Source: Acidobacteriota bacterium
GTDB lineage: Bacteria; Acidobacteriota; Terriglobia; Acidiferrales; UBA7541
Assembly (NCBI GenBank): GCA_003152355.1
Contig: PMAA01000248.1
Coordinates: forward strand, 759 to 35,041
Reading direction: 5' to 3'
Length of the DNA: 34,283 nucleotides
A model generated the notes under the pieces. The model had not been told where the DNA came from, did no database searches, and worked only from the letters and a program-made list of their open reading frames with translations. A program made the translations under genes and the position numbers. Of the stretch, positions 22,953 through 30,427 are shown one piece after another; positions within the stretch are counted from its first letter, which is position 1, and each line of letters starts with the position of its first letter.

Positions 22953-24194
22953 ATGAACGCACCCGGTAAAGCCAAGTCGGTTTCTGTGGGGGAAGCAACC
23001 GAACGGAAGCGAGCTAACGATCGCGAGCGTCGCCTAATCGCGGAGGCTGTCGAGGCCACCGCCAAGTTCCGCGCCATATTCGACCAAAGCCCGATATTCG
23101 CAGGTGTTATGACCCTTGACGGGACCGTCATTGACGCCAACCGTCTCTGCCTGGAGGTGTGCGGCTACCGCGCGGAGGAAATCGTGGGACGGCTCTTCTG
23201 GGAAACGGGTTGGTGGCGATTTAACAAAGACGTGCAGGACAAAATACGGGCTGCGACCATCCGAGCCGCGCTGGGTACATCCCACCGGGAGGAACTGACG
23301 TACCATTGGGCCGATGGCAGCGAGCACGTCGTAGACTTCGAACTTCACCCCGTCCGCGACGACCAAGGAAAGATCATCTTTCTCCATCCTACCGGCACGG
23401 ACATTACAGAACGCAAGAAAACTGTGGAAGAGCTTCGAAACGCACGAGCGGAACTCGAGAAGCGAGTTGAGGAAAGGACAGCTGAACTCAATCGCGCCAA
23501 CGAGAGCCTGCGTGAGCTTTCGGGCCGTCTCCTGCAGATACGCGACAACGAAGCGCGCACTCTGGCTCGGGAATTACATGACAGCGCGGGACAGTTGCTT
23601 GCAGCGATCAGCATGAACATTGCGGTCGTGAAATCTCAATCTCATAAGCTCGACCAAAGAGGGGCCCAAGCCGTCGCGGAAAACGAGCTTCTGCTCGAGC
23701 AAATTAGCACCGAGATTCGCACCATGTCGCATCTCCTGCATCCTCCGCTGCTTGACGAACTGGGTCTTCGATCCGCTCTGGGCTGGTACGTGGATGGTTT
23801 TTCTGAACGCAGTAAGGTTAAAGTCGAATTGGAAGTCTCGCCCGGCTGCGGTCGGTTATCTACAGTCCTGGAAACCGCGATATTCCGCATCGTTCAGGAA
23901 TGTCTAACAAACATTCATCGCCATTCTGGGAGCAAGACTGCCGCGATCCGAATAATTCGGGAAAGCGGCCAAATTCTTGTTGTGGCCCAAGACTCTGGGA
24001 CCGGCATTCCTCCCGGCAAAATGAGCTTGCTATCCCATGGCCGGAGCGGTGTTGGCTTTCGAGGCATGGCAGAGCGGATTCGAATCCTGGGCGGCGATCT
24101 AAAGATTCAATCGGACAGCAAAGGAACGGTGGTAACTGCAACGCTTCCATTTACGGGAGCCGATGCTGGTACAGGAAGAGAAGAAGTCTCCTGA
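22953..24194 (+). CDS. PAS-domain sensor histidine kinase, NarX/HisKA_3 type
   Basis: A cytoplasmic histidine kinase of about 413 aa with no membrane helix. A PAS domain (about 35-150) contains FRAIFDQSPIFAGVMTLDGTVIDANRLCLEVCGYRAEEIVGRLFWET. A coiled-coil linker (ELRNARAELEKRVEERTAELNRANESLREL) leads to the HisKA_3 dimer domain with the phospho-acceptor His in ARELHDSAGQLLAAISMNIA. The HATPase domain shows RIVQECLTNIHRHSGS (N box), VAQDSGTGIP and GRSGVGFRGMAERIRILGG. I prefer ATG 22953, which has TTAGGA five bases upstream, over 22947. No response regulator gene is adjacent, so it is an orphan kinase; the partner would be a NarL-type regulator. Confidence 0.93.
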   Translation: MNAPGKAKSVSVGEATERKRANDRERRLIAEAVEATAKFRAIFDQSPIFAGVMTLDGTVIDANRLCLEVCGYRAEEIVGRLFWETGWWRFNKDVQDKIRAATIRAALGTSHREELTYHWADGSEHVVDFELHPVRDDQGKIIFLHPTGTDITERKKTVEELRNARAELEKRVEERTAELNRANESLRELSGRLLQIRDNEARTLARELHDSAGQLLAAISMNIAVVKSQSHKLDQRGAQAVAENELLLEQISTEIRTMSHLLHPPLLDELGLRSALGWYVDGFSERSKVKVELEVSPGCGRLSTVLETAIFRIVQECLTNIHRHSGSKTAAIRIIRESGQILVVAQDSGTGIPPGKMSLLSHGRSGVGFRGMAERIRILGGDLKIQSDSKGTVVTATLPFTGADAGTGREEVS

Positions 24195-24368
24195 CGTTTC
24201 CAGAATCGCTCTGAGCTGAGCAGCGTCCGTCGCATCGCCGCAAACCTCAAAATTCGGATGCCGATCAAGGGCGAAGGTTCAGTTTCCGAACATTCGATTA
24301 TCACCCACTGTTTCATAGTTCGAAGGCGATTGCGCCGCAGAAACGCCTCAGATCATCCCTGCCCCGAA

Positions 24369-24809
24369 TCAATGCGGCTTGAAAGTCTTCCCGGTCTCGA
24401 GCAGCGTCTTCAGGCGTGAAAGAATGCGCGGCCATCCATCGGCGCAGGAAGTGTAAGTTGGGTCATCCTCGGCCCACTCGTCATGCGTCACCGTTACTTT
24501 GGTGGCTTCGGTCTCCGCCACTAATTCAAGAGTTACGCGAGACGCCTTGTCGTTCTGGCCCATTGCGAAAGTGTATTGAAGGAGTTTAGGCGGCTCAACC
24601 CTCAACACCTTGCCTCCAACATAAGTCATGGGCTTGCCATCAGGTCCAGGGCCGACCCACGCCATCAATCCCCCGGGCTTCAAGTCCGCCTGAAACTCGG
24701 CGCCCGAAAAGATGATGCGATTGGATTCCGGCGACACAAAGCCATCCCACACCTTCTCCGGCGTAGCAGCAAAGTAGAAAACATAATTCAGCGGCGCTTT
24801 CTGGCCCAT
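24369..24809 (-). CDS. SRPBCC (AHSA1-like) domain protein
   Basis: A 146-aa member of the SRPBCC superfamily, distinct from the one at 18071. It reads LNYVFYFAATPEKVWDGFVSPESNRIIFSGAEFQADLKPGGLMAWVGPGPDGKPMTYVGGKVLRVEPPKLLQYTFAMGQNDKASRVTLELVAETEATKVTVTHDEW, and ends in the long helix GWPRILSRLKTLLETGK. This is the classic AHSA1/polyketide-cyclase-like layout. The ligand is unknown. ATG 24809 is the first good start; a TTG at 24821 is possible. It is convergent with the histidine kinase and has no adjacent ArsR gene, unlike the other copy. Confidence 0.9.
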   Translation of the reverse strand: MGQKAPLNYVFYFAATPEKVWDGFVSPESNRIIFSGAEFQADLKPGGLMAWVGPGPDGKPMTYVGGKVLRVEPPKLLQYTFAMGQNDKASRVTLELVAETEATKVTVTHDEWAEDDPTYTSCADGWPRILSRLKTLLETGKTFKPH

Positions 24810-25034
24810 AATTGTTCCCAACCTTTCGAACGCCCATCTTATATCGATAGCACAAAGAAATGCAGTTCGCCTTTGATGCAGCTCACGTCCCGGGCCCGAT
24901 GAGGCGGGACGAGAGGCGAGGCTTTTCGTCCCTCCTCACGTCCCTTCGCCGCGCAATTCAAAATCAAACTTTTCTATCACGCCCTATGGTGGAACCTTAT
25001 AAACTAAGCTCCTTTTTCGGCAAGGGGATAATGC

Positions 25035-25379
25035 GTGACGCTGAAGATTGCCAGCCGCGATGTCGGCGAGATCAGAATTCTGGAACTCGACGGCCGCCTC
25101 GTCCTCGGAGACGACAGCAAATCGTTCCGTGAGCGCGTAAAAATAATCGTTCAAGCAGGCAAAAAGAAAATTATTTTAAATCTGTCGAATCTCAGCTACA
25201 TCGACAGTTCCGGCATCGCCGTGCTGGTGGCGACTTCCCAAATCGCACGCTCCCAAGGCGCCACTCTTAAGCTGGCCAACGTGGGCCCGAAGATCGCTGA
25301 AGTCCTGACGATGACCAAGCTCACTCCCGTCTTCGACATCTACACCAGCGAGGCCGCCGCCATCAACAGTTTCGACTAG
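25035..25379 (+). CDS. STAS-domain anti-sigma factor antagonist
   Basis: A 114-aa single STAS-domain protein of the SpoIIAA/RsbV type. The phosphorylation motif is LSYIDSSGIAVLV, with Ser 58 at the position phosphorylated in SpoIIAA. The N-terminal IRILELDGRLVLGDDSKSFRERV and C-terminal KLANVGPKIAEVLTMTKLTPVFDIY complete the fold. It would bind an anti-sigma kinase and free a sigma factor when unphosphorylated. The start is a GTG at 25035 with AAGGGG seven bases upstream. No RsbW-like kinase or sigma gene is next to it, so the partner lies elsewhere. Confidence 0.92.
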   Translation: MTLKIASRDVGEIRILELDGRLVLGDDSKSFRERVKIIVQAGKKKIILNLSNLSYIDSSGIAVLVATSQIARSQGATLKLANVGPKIAEVLTMTKLTPVFDIYTSEAAAINSFD

Positions 25380-25856
25380 CATTTTTCATTTCGATCTCTC
25401 ACGTGACCCGATACGCAACGCCGCCGCATCTTGCTTGACGCCGCGCTCACCTCCGCGCCACCACCTCCGCCGAATCTCGTCTTCGGTCCGATTCTCCCGT
25501 CTCTGAGTCTCCAGTCTCATCGTCCCCCCTCCCAAAAGTTGGCAATTTAGTTCGCGTCATGCGAGCTGCGGATTTTTCTCCTGCGATTTTTTGAGCTTTA
25601 AACTTGTATACAACTTTGGAGCCCGAACGGGCCTACGGATGGTAATCCTGCGCTACGATCTTAAATCGTTATTTTGGCGATTTTCAACCCACACGGTATG
25701 TGGATGCAACTGAGCAGGATCGCGCCGACGGCATCGGAGAGATTGTGGGGCCTGGACGAATGCGGCGCGAAAATCGGTGCGGCGCCAGGAATGATTCTCG
25801 TCTGCTCCGGGTTCGCGAGTGCAGAGACCGGAGCAGACGGATTCGAAGCCGCAGTC
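25380..25856. other. 477-base intergenic stretch with hairpins, no gene
   Basis: No supported gene lies here; an open frame from 25674 is the shadow of the minus-strand gene that starts at 26564. Hairpins include GCCCGAACGGGC at 25621-25632 and ACGATCTTAAATCGT near 25655 followed by TATTTT, which might end a plus-strand transcript. A perfect 12-bp inverted repeat at 25799-25839 is listed separately. Confidence 0.5.
25799..25839 (-). terminator. Perfect 12-bp hairpin downstream of the secreted-protein gene
   Basis: CGTCTGCTCCGG (25799-25810) and CCGGAGCAGACG (25828-25839) pair exactly around a 17-base loop. It lies 18 bases past the stop of the minus-strand gene at 25857-26564, the usual place for a terminator, but no T-run follows on the minus strand. 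An RNA-stabilising 3' stem is the alternative. Confidence 0.5.
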
Positions 25857-26564
25857 TTACGGAGCGATGCGGTCGGCGATTGTGTCGGCGTGATAGGAAG
25901 CGTGTTCACGCATCGTGAACCAGCCGCTATTGCCCTTGTTCGAGTCAGATATGCCGTTGGCTTCGCTCGTGCCGAAATCCTGCCACGAGTTGTAACGCGT
26001 GATCGTCAGGAAAGCCCAGGGCGCGCCTTCGAGATGCGTAAGAAAGACGGCGCCGGATGCGGTGTCGCCCGCGGCTGGTGCCGCACTGAGAGTCTTTTCG
26101 AGCTCTTCGCGATGTCCGGGAGCTGCGCGGAAAACGGAGACGACATAAACCGAGCCTGAAGTCTTTGCGGCGTTGTCGCCGATGCCGAGAGCCTTAACGA
26201 ATGCGGGCCACGACGGGCCGTTGACATACGTGTCGCCGTGCCACGAGACAAGGTCACGCGCTCCCGGGGGCGGCGGGTTACCGGCCGCTTCGATGGTGGC
26301 CTTCGTGCCGAGATGCTGGATCAGAACGTAATCCCAATCTTCGCCTTCCTGATGGCGAAGGAGGATGAAATGTCCCGGCATGGCCGACTTGGGATTTGGC
26401 GTCTTGAGGAAATCGGCCAACGTCCCGGCCTTGCCGAGTGCCGCTTTGAGGAATTCAACGTGGTAGACGTCAGTGCGCTCGATCGATTGCGCTGACGCAT
26501 GCTGCGCGCCGGAAACAAACAGGAACAAGAACAATACGACGAAAAACGCACGGCTGCTTTTCAA
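25857..26564 (-). CDS. Secreted protein of unknown function with repeated ferredoxin-like halves
   Basis: A 235-aa protein with a clear signal peptide (AFFVVLFLFLFVSGAQHASA, cleavage near ASA-QS). The mature part seems to contain two similar halves, each with a strand-helix start and a second strand: VYHVEFLKAALGKAGTLADFL with WDYVLIQHLG, then VYVVSVFRAAPGHREELEKTL with WAFLTITRYN. That suggests a tandem dimeric alpha/beta-barrel (EthD/ABM-like) fold; this is my impression, not a match. The start is a TTG at 26564, with GGAGG correctly spaced before it. It follows the circularly permuted ATP-grasp gene by 101 bases on the same strand and may belong to that cluster. Confidence 0.75.
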   Translation of the reverse strand: MKSSRAFFVVLFLFLFVSGAQHASAQSIERTDVYHVEFLKAALGKAGTLADFLKTPNPKSAMPGHFILLRHQEGEDWDYVLIQHLGTKATIEAAGNPPPPGARDLVSWHGDTYVNGPSWPAFVKALGIGDNAAKTSGSVYVVSVFRAAPGHREELEKTLSAAPAAGDTASGAVFLTHLEGAPWAFLTITRYNSWQDFGTSEANGISDSNKGNSGWFTMREHASYHADTIADRIAP

Positions 26565-26665
26565 AGTTTTCCTCCGGAAATAAGTTTTGTCAGCGAGTAA
26601 TCCTGCGTGAATGGCCTATCGACGGCGCAATCATAACTCCGATGAGAATTTGAGGCTGGAATTTG

Positions 26666-28081
26666 TTATGCGAGGCGCTTCACGGCGAAGGCTGGAATCT
26701 GCCCGCCTCCAGACGTCACGTTGGCGAGGCCTGTCGAGCTGAGGCGCGTGAGGAATCCAGCGAGCTTGCCGCGGAAAAGATAGGGAGCGAGGTCCACGAG
26801 CATGTCCTTCATCATCACTTTGCCGCCCGCTTCGACGAACGGAAACACTTCGCGCCGCACCGCAATTTTTTCCTGCACCACCCACGTGCCGTAGCCGTCT
26901 TTCACGGCGCGCTCGATCGCCTCATCCCACGCCGCCGCATCCATTTCCCAGCCGAGCATCACGCCCGTGCCGCCGTATTCGTCATTCGGCTTCAGAACGA
27001 AATTTTCGCGATGCTCGCGAATGTGTGCAAGCAAATCAATCGTCTCGCCCGCGCGCGTGGTGCGAATTTCTCCCACGAGGCGCGTCCACGGAACGTGCCT
27101 GCGAATCAGTTCGCGCTCCTCGGGGCTGAAAATTTCGCGATTCCGTTCGTCGGTGAGAACCGCGAAGAAGGCCTTTTTATGCGGGATTTTGCAGCGCAGC
27201 GTATTGGCCATGCAGACGGCGCGGCCTTCGTACGCTGCAAGCAGCGCGGCGCATTCGGCCGGCCGCGCAATCATGTCGTTGATCAACACGCGCCGGTAAA
27301 CGAAATCAATCTTCCGTCCCTGCGCCGTAAGCGCCTTGCCGTCGAACTCCAAATCGCGCGGATCGCAAATCATCGTCGGCACGCCCAGCTTTTCGAATCG
27401 CGCTTGCAGGATCTCGAACTCGCTCCACGTCGGAACCCCGCGCCAATCCACGATCGCGATTTGCGGCGCTTTCGATGTCCCGCCCCAATCGCGATAGCTC
27501 GCCAGCAGCGCGTCCAGAATTGATTCCATCAGCGGGTAACTCCGGACGCTGAAAGCCTCGCGGAACCGCGACATCACCTCAAGCTCGCTGAACACTTCCG
27601 AAAGCGTCTGCGAATAACCAAGCCCCGCTGGCGATTCTGCGTTGTACTCCGCGAATTCGAGCGAGTTGGGCAGCAGAAACGCATCGAGCCGCGAGGAAGT
27701 GCTCGCCGTTGCATAACCAGGCTCGATCCGCACCAGCCGCTCTTCTTCGGGCCGAAGCCCGAACTGCGCCATCAGTTCCTTCGACTCGAGGGCCGCCTGC
27801 ACCACGCGCTCGCCAAGCACGGCGATGGTTTCCGCCACGGCGCGCACGCGGGCTTCATCGCGCTCGTCGAGAAAAAATGGCCGAAGAAACGGACAATGAA
27901 TCCGATCCCCAAAAGTTAGCTTCCTCTCGCGCATTTGCGTCGCGAGATCGGCGCAATAGGGCGGCTGCATTTCGACATCCGCCCGCAAAAGCGAGTTCCA
28001 ATATTCCGCGGCAGACGCCGATGGCGGCGCGGGGCGCTGGCCGGCATTATCTCCGAGCGGCGATGGGCCCGATGCCGTCAT
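26666..28081 (-). CDS. Circularly permuted ATP-grasp ligase-like protein
   Basis: A 471-aa protein resembling circularly permuted ATP-grasp enzymes (glutathionylspermidine-synthase-like core). Telling segments are PNSLEFAEYNAESPAGLGYSQTL, IDFVYRRVLINDM, RCKIPHKKAFFAVLTDE, NFVLKPNDEYGGTGVMLGWE (ATP-site Lys and Gly loop), TWVVQEKI and, near the C-terminus, LSSTGLANVTSGGGQIPAFAV. ATP-grasp enzymes join a carboxylate to an amine through an acyl phosphate; this subfamily has no known product. The start ATG 28081 has GGAG about 12 bases upstream, weaker than expected, and the start region lies in a 41-bp duplication shared with the preceding gene's end. It is third in the ligase cluster. Confidence 0.82.
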   Translation of the reverse strand: MTASGPSPLGDNAGQRPAPPSASAAEYWNSLLRADVEMQPPYCADLATQMRERKLTFGDRIHCPFLRPFFLDERDEARVRAVAETIAVLGERVVQAALESKELMAQFGLRPEEERLVRIEPGYATASTSSRLDAFLLPNSLEFAEYNAESPAGLGYSQTLSEVFSELEVMSRFREAFSVRSYPLMESILDALLASYRDWGGTSKAPQIAIVDWRGVPTWSEFEILQARFEKLGVPTMICDPRDLEFDGKALTAQGRKIDFVYRRVLINDMIARPAECAALLAAYEGRAVCMANTLRCKIPHKKAFFAVLTDERNREIFSPEERELIRRHVPWTRLVGEIRTTRAGETIDLLAHIREHRENFVLKPNDEYGGTGVMLGWEMDAAAWDEAIERAVKDGYGTWVVQEKIAVRREVFPFVEAGGKVMMKDMLVDLAPYLFRGKLAGFLTRLSSTGLANVTSGGGQIPAFAVKRLA

Positions 28082-28144
28082 GCTGACTTTGCTCCAACTT
28101 GCGATGGGCGTACTGCCTTCATGCAGATTTTGCTCCCGCTTGCG
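28060..28144. repeat. 41-bp tandem duplication at the junction of two ATP-grasp genes
   Basis: Bases 28060-28100 and 28101-28141 are two diverged copies, about 32 of 41 identical, and the next few bases (GCG) begin a third. Each copy contains the minus-strand sequence GGAGCAAARTCWGCATGA, that is a ribosome-binding region plus an ATG. The upstream gene ends in the first copy with TGA overlapping that ATG, and the real start of the next gene lies in the second copy. Between them the first ATG opens a 14-codon ORF ending in the second ATGA. Confidence 0.75.
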
Positions 28145-29111
28145 TCGCGCCCGGAGCGCCTACAAATCCCGCGGGCTTTCCGATTCCCAGCATTTCTTCC
28201 CAGCGCGGCCAGGGATTCGATGGCGTTCCGCGCAGCGCGCGGTCAATAACGAGTTTCGCCATGCGCTCCACCACTTCCTTGAAATAAAATTCGGTGATGC
28301 GATCGCGCTCGAAATCGGGCGCGGGATTCAAGAAATCAATCGCGTACGGAATTCCATTATCAATTGCAAATTCAATCGTGTTCATCTCATAACCAAGCGC
28401 CTGATTGATGAGTTGCGCGTCGCGCACCACGCGGTCGCCAAGCTCCGGCGTCAAATAGTCGTGAATAACAAGGTACTTTCGATCCTTGGGGTCGTATGCA
28501 ACGGGCAAGATTTCATTCTTACCAAATGTGAAGCAACGGACGTATTTATCGAAATTAATAAATTGCTGCAACGTCATGCAATACGGCGAAGTTCCATCGT
28601 AAGCGGCTAGAAGTTCCTCGCGATTATTTACTTTGTACACGTGCTTCCAACCACCGCCGGAGAACGGTTTCAAAATCGCGGGACGGCCGACGTAATCCAG
28701 CAGCGCGTCCCAATCAATCGGGTACTCGAGATTTCGCAGCGACTCTGAATTTATATCCACATCCGATGGGTAGCCCTTTTGCGGAAGAAGAATTGTTTTT
28801 GGAATTGCGAGGCCGAGTTTTTTCATCACGGAATAATTAAAAAACTTATCGTCGGCGGTCCACCAGAATGGATTGTTGATAACGTAAGTTCCCTGCAGCA
28901 CGGCGTGCTTCAAATAGCCCCGGTAATATTCCACTTCGTGCGAAATGCGATCCACAATCACGCGATATTGCGCAGGCTCGCCCATTTTTGTGCCGGAAAG
29001 CTTCACAAATTCGGCGGTGATTCCATCTTTCTGGCCGAGTTCGTTGACGCGCTGTAGAAACGCCGGAGGGAAACTGAATTCGCGTCCGCACATGAGCCCA
29101 ATCTTCATCAT
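28119..29111 (-). CDS. RimK-like ATP-grasp ligase
   Basis: A 330-aa protein with the regular ATP-grasp order: an N-terminal domain (KIGLMCGREFSFPPAFLQRVNELG), a central segment KFFNYSVMKKLGLAIPKTILLP, the ATP-binding LDYVGRPAILKPFSGGGWKHVYKV, and the metal-binding end ALGYEMNTIEFAIDNGIPYAIDFLNPAPDFE. This is the layout of glutathione synthase/RimK-type ligases. Its substrates are unknown. It is cytoplasmic. The C-terminal tail (GAPGATQAGAKSA) is low in complexity and overlaps a tandem duplication. The gap from the GCS2-like gene upstream is 75 bases, all on one strand, so co-transcription is likely. ATG 29111 and the adjacent 29108 are both possible starts. Confidence 0.85.
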   Translation of the reverse strand: MMKIGLMCGREFSFPPAFLQRVNELGQKDGITAEFVKLSGTKMGEPAQYRVIVDRISHEVEYYRGYLKHAVLQGTYVINNPFWWTADDKFFNYSVMKKLGLAIPKTILLPQKGYPSDVDINSESLRNLEYPIDWDALLDYVGRPAILKPFSGGGWKHVYKVNNREELLAAYDGTSPYCMTLQQFINFDKYVRCFTFGKNEILPVAYDPKDRKYLVIHDYLTPELGDRVVRDAQLINQALGYEMNTIEFAIDNGIPYAIDFLNPAPDFERDRITEFYFKEVVERMAKLVIDRALRGTPSNPWPRWEEMLGIGKPAGFVGAPGATQAGAKSA

Positions 29112-29186
29112 TAAGACTCCTCACAGCGAAATTGTCTTGTTCGGTTCGACCGCGGGAACTTCAATCGCAAATTTCTTCCGCGAAAT

Positions 29187-30320
29187 TCAATCTCGACCCG
29201 CCGATGATGCGTTGGGACGGTCCGTGCCTTCGCGCGTTTCGGCGACGAGCTGCCGCACAACGGCCTGGAGACTTCCCGTTTGGCGAAATACTTCCAACTG
29301 ACGCTCCGCGCTGGTGCCCTCTCTGAGAATTCGATGAACGCCTTCGACTGCGCTGCGGCTGCCGAGATCGTCCACGACATCATCTATGAATTCGAGCAAT
29401 TCGAGGGCGAGTTCACGCATAGGCACTTCTGCGCGCTTGCCGAAGTCAATCAGCTTGCCGTCAATTCCCCAGCGCACGGCGCGCCATTTATTTTCTTCAA
29501 TCAGCGCTTTTGGATAATGACGGAAGCCGAGATTTTTTGTGTACAGGCGATGCAGCTTCACGACGATGGCCTGCGTCAACGCAGCGAGCGTGATGGAGTC
29601 CTCGGCACGAGTCGGCACGTCGCAAATTCTGAATTCGAGTGTGCCAAACGTCGGATGCGGGCGAACATCCCACCAGATCTTTTTCGCGTTATCGATGCAG
29701 TGAAGCTCGACGAGGAGTTTTACGTAATCGTCGTAGTCGCTCCACGACGCGAAATATTCCGGCACGCCGGTGCGCGGGAATCTGCGAAATACCGTGGTCC
29801 GAAAAGACTTCAGGCCGGTATCGCGGCCCATCCAAAATGGCGAACTCGTGGATAGGGCCAGCAAATGCGGCAGGAAGTAGCCCACCTGATTCATCAGGGC
29901 GATCGTAGTGGTGCGATCAGGCATGGCAACGTGCACGTGGATACCGAAAATCAGAAGCGAACGCGCGAGCTGCTGCAATTCTTCAACGATGTTGTTGTAT
30001 CGCTCTCCGGGAGAAATCACCTGATCAATCCAACTGGAGAAAGGATGCGTTCCGGCAGCGGCGACCTGCGAGCCGGCGCGGTCTGCCGCGCTGACAATCT
30101 CCCGGCGCATCCGGTAAATCTCCGGGCGCAGATCGTCCACGCTATCGCAAATATTTGTGCCCATCTCGACGATGGACTGGTGCAGCTCCGGCTTGATTTG
30201 CTCGCCGACCTCTGGAGAACTCGCGGCGATCAACTCGCTGACGTGCGAGCGAAGTTCTCCCGACTCAGGATCGATAATCTGAAATTCTTCCTCGACGCCA
30301 ATCGTGAAACGATGAGCCAC
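29187..30320 (-). CDS. GCS2/YbdK-type carboxylate-amine ligase
   Basis: A 377-aa member of the glutamate-cysteine ligase type-2 family. The N-terminus HRFTIGVEEEFQIIDPESGELR has the metal- and ATP-binding GVEEEF motif. Further motifs are IKPELHQSIVEMGTNICDSVDDL, GIHVHVAMPDR, YFLPHLLALSTSSPFWMGRDTGLKSFRTTVFRRFPRTGVPEYF and LEFRICDVPTRAEDSI. YbdK shows weak gamma-glutamylcysteine synthesis; the real substrate of most relatives is unknown. I start at the GTG at 30320, which has GGAGGG eight bases upstream; the longer frame runs into the MFS gene. With the two ATP-grasp genes and the MFS transporter this makes a compact ligase cluster. Confidence 0.9.
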   Translation of the reverse strand: MAHRFTIGVEEEFQIIDPESGELRSHVSELIAASSPEVGEQIKPELHQSIVEMGTNICDSVDDLRPEIYRMRREIVSAADRAGSQVAAAGTHPFSSWIDQVISPGERYNNIVEELQQLARSLLIFGIHVHVAMPDRTTTIALMNQVGYFLPHLLALSTSSPFWMGRDTGLKSFRTTVFRRFPRTGVPEYFASWSDYDDYVKLLVELHCIDNAKKIWWDVRPHPTFGTLEFRICDVPTRAEDSITLAALTQAIVVKLHRLYTKNLGFRHYPKALIEENKWRAVRWGIDGKLIDFGKRAEVPMRELALELLEFIDDVVDDLGSRSAVEGVHRILREGTSAERQLEVFRQTGSLQAVVRQLVAETREGTDRPNASSAGRD

Positions 30321-30427
30321 GGGGAGGACCCTCCGGCCACCGGGAATGTTCACCCTGAAAGAGCGCCTATGATACTGCGGGGCGACTGAAAATACACGCC
30401 TGGGGTACTGGTGCGCATGGCCGGCGC

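Noticed and set aside
24195-24368. Possible response regulator fragment after the histidine kinase
   Set aside because: None of the frames in this gap shows the receiver-domain acidic residues or a NarL-type helix-turn-helix.
25674-26159. 161-codon plus-strand open frame
   Set aside because: It is mostly antisense to the secreted-protein gene with the signal peptide and good ribosome binding site, and has no family likeness.
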